Positions 25,738 to 33,568 of a stretch of DNA of 64,000 nucleotides are shown here, one piece after another. The stretch's first letter is position 1; each line of letters opens with the position of its first letter. The position numbers were made by a program, and so were the translations under genes. The notes under the pieces are model-generated. The model worked only from the letters and a program-made list of their open reading frames with translations. It had not been told where the DNA came from and did not search any database. Origin of the DNA: Tsukamurella pseudospumae (GTDB lineage: Bacteria > Actinomycetota > Actinomycetes > Mycobacteriales > Mycobacteriaceae); NCBI RefSeq assembly GCF_001575205.1, contig NZ_LSRE01000018.1, forward strand, positions 78,204 through 142,203. Reading direction: 5' to 3'.

Positions 25738-26424
25738 ATGGAAGTCAATGGTGGGGAACCGGCCGGTCGCCGGACGCAGGCCGAACGGACGGCCGCGACC
25801 CGGGCCGCGCTGATCACCGCCGCGCGCGACCTGTTCGCCGAGCACGGTTACGCGGGCGTGGGTACGCAGGCGATCGTCGACGGTGCCGGCGTGACCCGCG
25901 GCGCGCTGTACCACCAGTTCGGCGACAAGCGCGGACTGTTCGAGGCCGTCTTCGACGCGGTGGAGGAGGAGACGATCGGCGGGGCGGCGCGGGCGGTCCT
26001 CGAGGCGGGCGACCTGGATCCCGTCGAGACGATGCTGCTCGCGGTCGACACCTACATGGCGGCGATCGCGGCGCCCGGCATCACGCGGATCACGATGATC
26101 GACGCGCCCGCCGTGCTGGGGTGGGACGGCTGGCGCGCCCGCGGCGAGAAGTACGGGCTCGCGGTGATCGAGGCGCTCGTCGCGGACGCGATCGGGAAGG
26201 GGCACATGGCGCCGCAACCCACGCGTCCTCTCGCCCACGTGATCCTCGGCATGCTCGACGAATCCGCGCTGTACATCACCCGCGCCGACGAGCCGGACTC
26301 CGCGCTGGCCGAGATCCGCGCCGTGATCGCGCAGTTCGTCCGGTCGATGATGCTGCCCGCGGGGCGCGGCGGTACGCCCGATCCTGCGCCCGCTGATTCG
26401 AGTCCGACGCCATCGAGGCGGTAA
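25738..26424 (+). CDS. TetR-family transcriptional regulator
   Basis: Protein of 228 aa. The N-terminal helix-turn-helix is clear (TRAALITAARDLFAEHGYAGV, then GVTRGALYHQFGDKRGLFEAV), followed by a helical ligand-binding domain. It is divergent from the DUF2834-hydrolase operon, and the 77-bp gap, which contains an ACAC-TCG-GTGT dyad, is the likely operator region. It probably represses that operon and itself. The stop codon TAA is part of the tsaB -10 box. Confidence 0.9.
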   Translation: MEVNGGEPAGRRTQAERTAATRAALITAARDLFAEHGYAGVGTQAIVDGAGVTRGALYHQFGDKRGLFEAVFDAVEEETIGGAARAVLEAGDLDPVETMLLAVDTYMAAIAAPGITRITMIDAPAVLGWDGWRARGEKYGLAVIEALVADAIGKGHMAPQPTRPLAHVILGMLDESALYITRADEPDSALAEIRAVIAQFVRSMMLPAGRGGTPDPAPADSSPTPSRR

Positions 26425-26427
26425 CCT
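26422..26427 (+). promoter_or_regulatory. -10 box of tsaB-rimI-tsaD
   Basis: TAACCT, overlapping the TetR stop codon and 6 nt before the tsaB ATG. It gives a leaderless start to the t6A operon. Confidence 0.5.
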
Positions 26428-26433
26428 GCAGGT

Positions 26434-27009
26434 ATGCACGTGCTCGCCCTGGACACCGCCACGCCGGCGCTCACGGTGGGCATCGTCGACACCGATTCCG
26501 GCGTCGTCCTCGCCCGCCGCGATCGCGTGCACGCCCGCGGCCACGCCGAGGTCCTCGTGCCGTACCTGCTCGAATGTCTGGCGGAGGCGGGGCTCCGCCG
26601 GGAGGACCTGGGCGCGGTCGTCGTGGGCTGCGGTCCCGGCCCGTTCACCGGCCTGCGCGTGGGCATGGCCACCGGCGCCGCGTTCGGCGATGCCCTCGGC
26701 ATCCCGGTGCACGGTGTCTGCAGCCTCGACGCGATCGCGCACGGCGAGGAGGGCGACGTGGTCGTCGTGACCGACGCTCGCCGCAAAGAGGTCTACTGGG
26801 CCCGGTACTCCGACGGTGCCCGCGTCGAGGGTCCCGGGGTCGTCAAGCCCGCCGAGCTGAACACCGACGGGGCCCGCATCGTCGAGGGATCGCCCGACCC
26901 GGCGAGCCTCGTCGCCGTCGCGGAGGCCCTGTTCGGTACCGATCCGCAGGCCCTCGTGCCGCTGTACCTGCGTCGCCCCGACGCCGTCGAAACGGCAGCG
27001 CGTGCCTGA
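26434..27009 (+). CDS. tsaB: tRNA threonylcarbamoyladenosine biosynthesis protein TsaB
   Basis: Protein of 191 aa with the ASKHA-type opening MHVLALDTATPALTVGIVD and the GCGPGPFTGLRVGMATG motif that marks TsaB, the scaffold partner of TsaD. The downstream rimI gene begins 8 bp before its stop. Order tsaB-rimI-tsaD is that of actinobacteria. Confidence 0.95.
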   Translation: MHVLALDTATPALTVGIVDTDSGVVLARRDRVHARGHAEVLVPYLLECLAEAGLRREDLGAVVVGCGPGPFTGLRVGMATGAAFGDALGIPVHGVCSLDAIAHGEEGDVVVVTDARRKEVYWARYSDGARVEGPGVVKPAELNTDGARIVEGSPDPASLVAVAEALFGTDPQALVPLYLRRPDAVETAARA

Positions 27010-27463
27010 CATCGCGATCGGGTCCCTGCGTCCCGACGAGGCCGAGCGGTGCGCCGAACTGGAGACGATCCTGTTCGACGGCGACAGCCCGTGGCCCGCT
27101 TCGGCGTTCGTGCCCGAGCGGCACACCCGGTTGTTCGCCGCGCGGGACGACGGGCGTCTGGTCGGCTACGCCGGGATCGGGCTGCTGGGCAACAGTTTCT
27201 TCCCGGAGTCCGAGGTCCTCACCATCGGCGTCGACCCGGCGTACCAGGGGCGCGGGGTGGGCTACGCGCTGCTGTGCACCCTGCTCGACGAGGCCGACCG
27301 GCACGGCGGCGCGGTCTTCCTGGAGGTTCGCACCGACAACGATCCGGCCCGGACCCTGTACGAGCGCAACGGATTCGTCACCGTCGGGGTGCGGAAGAAC
27401 TACTACCGTCCCTCCGGGGCGGATGCGTACACGATGAAGCGGGAAGCGCAGGAACAGCGATGA
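27002..27463 (+). CDS. rimI: Ribosomal-protein-alanine N-acetyltransferase RimI
   Basis: GNAT acetyltransferase of 153 aa. The acetyl-CoA loop is seen in [15 protein letters not shown], with [20 protein letters not shown] following, the motif pair typical of RimI. It is predicted to acetylate the N terminus of ribosomal protein S18, though actinobacterial RimI can be broader. GTG 27002 overlaps tsaB; the stop overlaps tsaD (ATGA). Confidence 0.92.
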   Translation: MPDIAIGSLRPDEAERCAELETILFDGDSPWPASAFVPERHTRLFAARDDGRLVGYAGIGLLGNSFFPESEVLTIGVDPAYQGRGVGYALLCTLLDEADRHGGAVFLEVRTDNDPARTLYERNGFVTVGVRKNYYRPSGADAYTMKREAQEQR

Positions 27464-28494
27464 TCGTCATGGGCATCGAGAGCTCGTGCGACGAGACGGG
27501 CGTCGGCATCGTCGACTGGGATCCGGAGTCGAAGACGGCGCGACTGCTCGCCGACGAGGTCGCATCCTCGCAGGACGAGCACGCCCGGTACGGGGGAGTG
27601 GTGCCCGAGGTCGCTTCCCGCGCCCACCTCGAGGCGGTCGTCCCGACGATGCGCCGTGCCCTGGCCGCCGCGAACATCGACCGTCCGGACGCCCTCGCCG
27701 TCACGATCGGCCCCGGCCTCGCCGGCGCGCTGCTCGTGGGCGTCGCCGCCGCGAAAGCCTATGCGGCGGCGTGGGACATCCCCTTCTACGGCCTCAACCA
27801 CCTCGGCGGGCACGTGGCCGTCGACACCCTCGAACACGGCCCGATGCCGCCGTGCGTGGCGCTGCTCGTGTCGGGCGGCCACACCCACCTCCTGCACGTT
27901 ACCGACCTGGGTGCCCCGATCGCCGAGCTGGGGACCACCGTCGACGATGCCGCGGGGGAGGCCTTCGACAAGGTCGCGCGGCTGTTGGGGCTCGGCTACC
28001 CGGGCGGGCCCGTCATCGACGAGCTCGCACGCCAGGGTGATCCGAAGGCCATCCGTTTCCCGCGCGCCATGACCCGGCAGCAGGACGCGCGGTACGACTT
28101 CTCGTTCAGCGGGCTCAAGACGGCCGTCGCGCGGCACGTCGAGGCGGAGAACGCCGCCGGCCGCGCGCTGAACGTGTCGGACATCGCCGCCTCCTTCCAA
28201 GAAGCGGTCGCGGACGTGTTGACCTTCAAGGCGATCCGCGCGGTGCAGGACACGGGCGTGGATACGATGGTGCTGGGCGGCGGCGCCACCGCGAACTCCC
28301 GCATCCGGTCGCTGGCTCAGGAGCGGTGCGACGCAGCGGGAATCGAGCTGCGCGTCCCGAAGCCGCGATTGTGCACCGATAACGGCGTGATGATCGCGAC
28401 CCTCGGCGCACACGTCATCGACGCGGACCCGACGCCCACCGACCTCGGCGCCGCGACCGATCCGGGGCTGTCGGTCACCCGGACGAAGCTGTAG
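27460..28494 (+). CDS. tsaD: tRNA threonylcarbamoyladenosine transferase TsaD
   Basis: Protein of 344 aa. The start [14 protein letters not shown], the metal ligands His114 and His118 in [10 protein letters not shown], the SGGHTHLL loop, [19 protein letters not shown] segment and the C-terminal DNGVMIA with its Asp ligand are all present. It transfers the threonylcarbamoyl group to A37. The last 20 bp overlap the convergent marR gene. Confidence 0.97.
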   Translation: MIVMGIESSCDETGVGIVDWDPESKTARLLADEVASSQDEHARYGGVVPEVASRAHLEAVVPTMRRALAAANIDRPDALAVTIGPGLAGALLVGVAAAKAYAAAWDIPFYGLNHLGGHVAVDTLEHGPMPPCVALLVSGGHTHLLHVTDLGAPIAELGTTVDDAAGEAFDKVARLLGLGYPGGPVIDELARQGDPKAIRFPRAMTRQQDARYDFSFSGLKTAVARHVEAENAAGRALNVSDIAASFQEAVADVLTFKAIRAVQDTGVDTMVLGGGATANSRIRSLAQERCDAAGIELRVPKPRLCTDNGVMIATLGAHVIDADPTPTDLGAATDPGLSVTRTKL

Positions 28495-28909
28495 CGCGCG
28501 CCGCCAGCGCCGCGTTCAGGGCGGTCAGCCCGCCGATGAGGGCCTCGCGGTCGGCCTCGTCGAGGTCGCCGAGGATCTCGCCGATTCCGCGCAGCTTGAT
28601 CTCCCGGTCGCGCAGGTACGCGGCCTGCCCCGCCGCCGTCGGGCGGATGCGTTTCGGACCGGAGACGGCGCCGTCGGCCTCGAGCAGCCCGTGCTCGATG
28701 GCCTTGTTGACCTGGCGGTTCACGGTCGACTGCTCGAGCTCGAGCTCGGTGGCGATCTCCTTGAGGGTGCGCGGGCCGGTGTAGTCGAGGAGGAGCAGCA
28801 CGTGGTAGGCGGAGCGGTCCAGGTGCAGTTCCATCGACCGCGGTCGCGCGCGCATGTGCTGGCCGAGCGCGTTGATCTCGCGCTCGAGCCTGCGGGCCGC
28901 GTCGTCCAT
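28475..28909 (-). CDS. MarR-family transcriptional regulator
   Basis: Protein of 144 aa with the winged-helix core [40 protein letters not shown] (quoted in part: helix 3 is [15 protein letters not shown]). GGGAGGA precedes the ATG. It is divergent from an MFS exporter gene, with a palindromic site between them, so it is a likely drug- or metabolite-responsive repressor of that exporter. Confidence 0.9.
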   Translation of the reverse strand: MDDAARRLEREINALGQHMRARPRSMELHLDRSAYHVLLLLDYTGPRTLKEIATELELEQSTVNRQVNKAIEHGLLEADGAVSGPKRIRPTAAGQAAYLRDREIKLRGIGEILGDLDEADREALIGGLTALNAALAARATASSG

Positions 28910-29008
28910 GGGTCCTCCCTCGGGTCTGCACCGGTGCGCTGATTCTGTCAGCACGGCGGAATGTCCGTGTTGCACCGCATGCTCACGGGGCATACAGTTG
29001 CAGTGTTC

Positions 29009-29036
29009 AACGATATGTATGTTACACACATTCGTT
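29009..29036. promoter_or_regulatory. Palindromic MarR-type operator
   Basis: Core ATGTATG-TTA-CACACAT at 29015-29031 is a 6-of-7 inverted repeat, extended outward by AACGA at 29009-29013 and TCGTT at 29032-29036. It lies in the gap between marR and the MFS gene, about 24 nt before the MFS start, where bound MarR would block transcription. Confidence 0.65.
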
Positions 29037-29059
29037 CAGTCTTCAGAGAGGCGGTCCTC

Positions 29060-30508
29060 GTGACCAGCACCGTTACTGCGCCGGGCGATTCCGGTGCGCT
29101 CGCACCCGGCGCCTCGCGCCGGAATCATCCCTTGGTGACCGTCGTCATCCTGTGCTTCGGCGGCATGGTCGCCGCGCTCATGCAGTCGCTGGTGATCCCG
29201 ATCCAGCCCGAGCTGCCGCAGCTGCTCAACACCTCGTCGGCCAATGCCTCGTGGGTCATCACGGCCACGCTGCTCGCGGCCGCCGTCGCCATGCCGATCG
29301 GCGGACGCCTCGCCGACATGATCGGCAAGCGCCGTGTGCTGGTGCTCAGTGCCGTACTGCTCGTCGCCGGCTCGCTCGCCGCGGCGCTGTCCACCGGGCT
29401 CGTGCTCATGCTCGTCGGCCGCGTGCTGCAGGGCCTGGCGATGGCCTTCATCCCCGTCGGCATCTCGATGATGCGTGAGGTCACGCCGCCGTCGATGACC
29501 GCGACCGCGGTCGCCGCGATGAGCGCGACCCTCGGCGTCGGCGGCGCCATCGGCCTCCCGCTGTCCGCGTGGATCGCGCAGACCTACGACTGGCACATGC
29601 TGTTCTGGGTCTCGACGGTGCTCGCCGGGCTCATCCTCGCCGCCGTCCTGTTCGTCCTGCCCGACGGTGCCCCCGGTGTCGGTGGGCGCATCGACGTCAT
29701 CGGCTCGATCGGTCTGGCCGTCGGCCTCGTCGCCACCCTCGTGGCCGTCACCAAGGGCAACGACTGGGGCTGGACCTCGGGCTCGACCCTCGGGCTGCTG
29801 ATCGGCGGCCTCGCCGTGCTCGTCGCGTGGGGATTCTTCGAACTGCGCCACGCGGATCCGCTCGTCGACCTGCGTACGTCCGCGCGGCCGCGCGTGCTGA
29901 TCACCAACATCGCGACCGTGACCATCGGCTTCGGCATGATGGCGATGATGCTGTGCGTGCCGCAGATCATGGAGTTCCCCACGGCCACCGGCTTCGGGCT
30001 CGGCAAGAGCATGCTCGAGGCGGGCCTCTGGATGATGCCCGGTGGCATCATGATGATGATCTTCGCGCCCGTGTCGAGCATCCTCATCAAGAAGGTCGGT
30101 CCCGCGGTCACCCTTGCGATCGGCGCCTTCGTCGTGGCCGCCGGCTACGTGCTCGCCTTCTTCTTGATGGACGCGGCCTGGAAGCTCTCGCTCGCGTCGA
30201 TCGTCGGCACCGTCGGCGTCGCGATCGCCTACGCCGCCATGCCGACGATCATCATGACCTCGGTCCCGCAGAGCGAGACGGGCGCCGCGATCGGCCTGAA
30301 CGCGTTGATGCGCTCGCTGGGCACCACGATCTGCTCCGCGGTCGCCGCCGCGATCATCTCGTCGAAGTCGGTGACGATGGCCGGGCACGTCATCCCCACG
30401 CAGGGCGCGTTCGAGACGATCTTCGTGGTCGCCGCGGTCGCTGCGCTGCTGGCCGGTGTCATCGCCCTGATGATCCCGAAGCCGAAGGTCGCCGAGGCCT
30501 CGGAGTAG
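29060..30508 (+). CDS. MFS drug/metabolite exporter (DHA2-like)
   Basis: Membrane protein of 482 aa with about 14 hydrophobic helices. The loop motif GGRLADMIGKRRVL and a second half with long helices match the 14-helix DHA2 exporter group (for example EmrB-type). The GTG at 29060 is chosen from AGAGAGG 8 nt upstream; an ATG further upstream would put the operator inside the gene. It is paired with the divergent MarR. Confidence 0.88.
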   Translation: MTSTVTAPGDSGALAPGASRRNHPLVTVVILCFGGMVAALMQSLVIPIQPELPQLLNTSSANASWVITATLLAAAVAMPIGGRLADMIGKRRVLVLSAVLLVAGSLAAALSTGLVLMLVGRVLQGLAMAFIPVGISMMREVTPPSMTATAVAAMSATLGVGGAIGLPLSAWIAQTYDWHMLFWVSTVLAGLILAAVLFVLPDGAPGVGGRIDVIGSIGLAVGLVATLVAVTKGNDWGWTSGSTLGLLIGGLAVLVAWGFFELRHADPLVDLRTSARPRVLITNIATVTIGFGMMAMMLCVPQIMEFPTATGFGLGKSMLEAGLWMMPGGIMMMIFAPVSSILIKKVGPAVTLAIGAFVVAAGYVLAFFLMDAAWKLSLASIVGTVGVAIAYAAMPTIIMTSVPQSETGAAIGLNALMRSLGTTICSAVAAAIISSKSVTMAGHVIPTQGAFETIFVVAAVAALLAGVIALMIPKPKVAEASE

Positions 30509-30518
30509 CCGCCGACCC

Positions 30519-30549
30519 TTGCATCTGACGCGACGTCAGGTCCTACCGT
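30519..30549 (+). promoter_or_regulatory. MerR-type promoter with perfect operator in a 19-bp spacer
   Basis: TTGCAT (30519-30524) and TACCGT (30544-30549) are 19 bp apart, the long spacer typical of MerR-controlled promoters. Within the spacer, CTGACG-CGA-CGTCAG (30525-30539) is a perfect dyad. The -10 box is 7 nt before the ATG, so the regulator transcript is leaderless and autoregulated. Confidence 0.8.
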
Positions 30550-30556
30550 CGGAGGT

Positions 30557-31354
30557 ATGGACGACCATGCGGAATCCCACGGCGGCGGATGGAAGATCGG
30601 CGATCTCGCGGAGCGGACCGGCGTCACGGTCCGCACTCTGCGGTACTACGACCAGACCGGACTGCTGACCCCGGACGGACAGACGGGTGGCGGACATCGG
30701 GTGTACGGCGTCGAGAACATCGAGCGCCTCTACCGGATCCTCGCGCTTCGGCGCCTGGGCTTCCGGCTCGCCGAGATCGGCTCACTCCTCGACGCCCCCA
30801 CCTGGGACCTCGGGGCCATGCTGACCCGGCACCTCGCGGACACCGATAGGACCGTCGCAGCCGCCACCCGGCTCGCGGCGGAGCTGCGGGCGATCACGGG
30901 GCAACTGGGACGCGGCGAGGTCCACCCGCAGGCACTGCTGGAGATCATGGAGGAGATGACCCTGATGGAACCGATCGCCCGGAACACCACGACGCTGCTG
31001 GTCTACGAGGACCTGGCCGCGGCGCACACATACCTCGCCGAGACCTTCGGGCTGACCCCGGGGCCGCTGGTCCGGCTGCCGGACGGCGTTGCGGTTCACG
31101 GCGAGCTCCTGGCCGGTGATCACGCGATCTGGCTGCACCCGACGGGGGAGGGGTACCGCTCACCCCGGCAACTCGGTGGCGTGAGCAGCATGACGGTGAT
31201 CTCGGTGGACGACGCCGACGCGCACCACGCGCGTACGGTCGCGCGCGGCGCCGACATCGTCGAGGAACCCACGACGCAGCCCTACGGTGTGCGCGAGTAC
31301 GGCGTGCGCGACCCCGAAGGGCACCTCTGGTACTTCCACGGTCCCGTCGCCTGA
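30557..31354 (+). CDS. MerR regulator fused to a VOC/glyoxalase-type domain
   Basis: Protein of 265 aa. Residues 10-80 are a MerR winged helix (WKIGDLAERTGVTVRTLRYYD, then GGGHRVYG), with a helical linker to about 130. From Met137 on, a VOC/bleomycin-resistance-like domain follows: TTLLVYEDLAAAHTYLAETFGL and the closing YGVREYGVRDPEGHLWYFHG. In MerR proteins the C-terminal domain senses the inducer, so the VOC part probably binds a small ligand. No target gene is obvious beyond itself; the next gene on the same strand is the hydrolase at 32326. Confidence 0.88.
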   Translation: MDDHAESHGGGWKIGDLAERTGVTVRTLRYYDQTGLLTPDGQTGGGHRVYGVENIERLYRILALRRLGFRLAEIGSLLDAPTWDLGAMLTRHLADTDRTVAAATRLAAELRAITGQLGRGEVHPQALLEIMEEMTLMEPIARNTTTLLVYEDLAAAHTYLAETFGLTPGPLVRLPDGVAVHGELLAGDHAIWLHPTGEGYRSPRQLGGVSSMTVISVDDADAHHARTVARGADIVEEPTTQPYGVREYGVRDPEGHLWYFHGPVA

Positions 31355-31389
31355 TTGCCCGGGGCCGCTGGCATTCGGTGTCCGCCCCC

Positions 31390-32253
31390 TCACCCGACGG
31401 TGCCGCGCCAGCGCAGCGGTGGCGCCCCGAAGCGTCGGTGGAAGGCGCGGCTGAACCCGGCCTCGGAGGCGTAACCGACGGCGGCTCCGATCTCGCCCAC
31501 CGGAGAATCGGTGTCGCGCAGTAGCTCCGCCGCTCGATCGAGCCGCTGCGCGGTGACGTACGCCGCCGGCGGCACGCCGAGCAAGCGGGTGAACCGCGCC
31601 GCCAACGCGGACCGGGACAGCGCGGCGACGCGCGCGAGTTCGTCGATGCTCCAGGGGTGTTCGGGATGATCGTGCACCGCCGTGAGCACGGGACCGAGCC
31701 TCGGATCCATCGCCGCGGTGAGCCATCCGGGTGCGGCTTCGGCCTCGGCCGCCCATCGACGCAGGGCGTGGATGAACAGCAGGTCGAGGATCCGCGCCGC
31801 CATCACATCGCTCCCCGGGCTCGGTGAATCGGTCTCGCGGAGCAACAGTTCCAGGCTGGTGCGCAGCCACTGCGCGTCCGGTGCGGCGCCGGCGCAGTGG
31901 ATGACGGGCGGGAGCACGGCGAGCACGGCGTCGGCGACGACATGGTCCGCCGTGAACTCGCCGGTCACCCATTCGGCGCCCGCCGGCCCGGACAGTACGT
32001 GCTCGTCGCCGCGCGGCAGGAGGGCCATGTCGGACGGGGCGAGCGGCACCGTCGTACCGCCGACGTGCACCGCCATGCCGGGGGAGACGGCGAGATGCGC
32101 GACCCGGCGGTCCGCGACGCGCAGCACGACCGGTACGGTCGCGCTCCCGCGCCGGACGCGACCGCCGCGCAGACGCACCGCGCGCAGGAGCACGCTCAGC
32201 GCGTCCGGCGGATCATCGGGACGATCGGCAAAGAAAGAGGGTGAATCAGGCAT
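31390..32253 (-). CDS. AraC-family regulator with N-terminal cupin
   Basis: Protein of 287 aa. The N-terminal 130 residues are a cupin-like ligand-binding domain. The C-terminal double helix-turn-helix is clear (WSIDELARVAALSRSALAARF and VGEIGAAVGYASEAGFSRAF). GCGGAG lies 9 nt before the ATG. It is divergent from an alpha/beta hydrolase across 72 bp and probably activates or represses it. Confidence 0.9.
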   Translation of the reverse strand: MPDSPSFFADRPDDPPDALSVLLRAVRLRGGRVRRGSATVPVVLRVADRRVAHLAVSPGMAVHVGGTTVPLAPSDMALLPRGDEHVLSGPAGAEWVTGEFTADHVVADAVLAVLPPVIHCAGAAPDAQWLRTSLELLLRETDSPSPGSDVMAARILDLLFIHALRRWAAEAEAAPGWLTAAMDPRLGPVLTAVHDHPEHPWSIDELARVAALSRSALAARFTRLLGVPPAAYVTAQRLDRAAELLRDTDSPVGEIGAAVGYASEAGFSRAFHRRFGAPPLRWRGTVG

Positions 32254-32325
32254 GGGAATTGACTCCGCATCCTTCTAGCGTGGACAGGGCAAGGATAGGT
32301 CACAGCACACGAAAGGTCACGAGCG

Positions 32326-33021
32326 ATGACGGAGAAGCCCACGATCGTCCTGGTCCACGGATTCTGGGGCGGTGCGGCCCACTGGGGTGAGCTCATCGTC
32401 GAGTTGCGGCGGCGCGGCTACCCCGAGCTGCGAGCGGTGGAGAACCCGCTCACCTCACTCGCCGACGATGCGGAGCGCACTCGGCGGATGGTGGCCCAGG
32501 TGCGGGGGCCCGTCCTGCTCGTCGGACACTCCTACGGCGGCGCGGTGATCACCGAGGCCGGGAACCATCCCGATGTCGTGGGGCTGGTGTACATCGCCGC
32601 GTTCGCCCCCGACGCGGGCGAGAGCCCCGGCGCGATCACCGAGCAGCATCCGCCCGCGGCGTTCGACGCGATCGCACCCGACTCCGACGGCTACCTGTGG
32701 ATCGCGCAGGACCGGTTCCGCGACAGCTTCGCCCAGGATCTCGACGAGGACGCCGCGTTGGTGATGGCCGTGACCCAGAAGGCGCCGCTGGGGTCGACCT
32801 TCGGTGACGCCGTCACGGATCCGGCCTGGCGGCACCGGCCCAGTTGGTATCAGGTGTCCACGCAGGACCGGATGATCCACCCGGACAACGAGCGCCGCAT
32901 GGCCGAGCGCATGGGAGCGCGTGAGGTGATCGAGCTCGAGGCGAGTCACGCCTCCCTGGCCTCGCACCCGCGGGAGATCGCGGACCTCATCGATCGGGCG
33001 GTCGCCGCACTGGCCGGCTGA
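32326..33021 (+). CDS. Alpha/beta hydrolase (esterase-like, GHSYGG)
   Basis: Protein of 231 aa, compact esterase type. The opening TIVLVHGFWGGAAHW, the nucleophile elbow LVGHSYGGAVI and the late ELEASHASLASHP with the catalytic histidine are in place. GAAAGG lies upstream of the ATG. Divergent from the AraC gene, which is its likely regulator. Its end abuts the convergent marR gene at 33022. Confidence 0.88.
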   Translation: MTEKPTIVLVHGFWGGAAHWGELIVELRRRGYPELRAVENPLTSLADDAERTRRMVAQVRGPVLLVGHSYGGAVITEAGNHPDVVGLVYIAAFAPDAGESPGAITEQHPPAAFDAIAPDSDGYLWIAQDRFRDSFAQDLDEDAALVMAVTQKAPLGSTFGDAVTDPAWRHRPSWYQVSTQDRMIHPDNERRMAERMGAREVIELEASHASLASHPREIADLIDRAVAALAG

Positions 33022-33483
33022 TCAGGCCTCGTCGCCGCACAGGTACTCGCGCATCTCGCACTCGGCCGACTCGGCGCGCAGCACGGCGCGCTGCGTCGGC
33101 CGAGCCGCGTCGTAGCGCTCGCGGCCGCTGTCGGTGATCGTGGTGAAGACGGACCGCCGGTCGCTCTCGCACATGCTGCGCACGGCCAGCCCGTCCTTCT
33201 CCAGGCGCGCGACCAGCCGGGACAGTGCGGACTGCGACAGGTGCACGTGCTCGGCCAGATCCGACATGCGGACCTTGCCGCCATCGGCTGTGCGGGCGCG
33301 GACCAGCTGCTCGAGGACCTCGAACTCCGACGAGGTCAGCTCGTGTGCCCCCAGCGCGCGGTCCAGCGCGCAGGTCATGCGCGCGTAGTCGCGCATCAGC
33401 CGGTGCCACTGCTCCGCCAACGCGTCGTCCGCGGGGGTGCAGGTGTTCGCGTGGACGGTCACGACGTCGCCTTTGACGCTCAT
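33022..33483 (-). CDS. MarR-family transcriptional regulator
   Basis: Protein of 153 aa with the MarR core LTSSEFEVLEQLV and LAEHVHLSQSALSRLVARLEKDGL. Five cysteines, three of them in the last third (SMCESDRR and CEMREYLCG), would allow thiol sensing, but that is inference. A TAGACT box 6 nt before the ATG indicates a leaderless message. It is divergent from a second MFS exporter. Confidence 0.9.
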   Translation of the reverse strand: MSVKGDVVTVHANTCTPADDALAEQWHRLMRDYARMTCALDRALGAHELTSSEFEVLEQLVRARTADGGKVRMSDLAEHVHLSQSALSRLVARLEKDGLAVRSMCESDRRSVFTTITDSGRERYDAARPTQRAVLRAESAECEMREYLCGDEA

Positions 33484-33489
33484 GTCCGC

Positions 33490-33495
33490 AGTCTA
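33490..33495 (-). promoter_or_regulatory. -10 box of the second marR
   Basis: TAGACT on the minus strand, 6 nt before the ATG at 33483. Confidence 0.5.
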
Positions 33496-33525
33496 CACCG
33501 GACGCCCGCAAAATATTCCCCCGAA

Positions 33526-33543
33526 ATATATGTAGACACATTC
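33526..33543. promoter_or_regulatory. Probable MarR operator between marR and MFS genes
   Basis: ATGT-AGAC-ACAT at 33530-33541 is an inverted repeat in an AT-rich patch just upstream of the MFS -10 box. Its right part (TATGT..ACACATTC) matches the operator at 29015-29033 apart from a one-base gap, so the two MarR proteins may recognise related sites. Confidence 0.55.
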
Positions 33544-33555
33544 AATGCATGCGCA

Positions 33556-33561
33556 TAGAGT
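33556..33561 (+). promoter_or_regulatory. -10 box of the second MFS gene
   Basis: TAGAGT, 7 nt before the GTG at 33569; leaderless spacing. Confidence 0.5.
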
Positions 33562-33568
33562 TCCTCGG

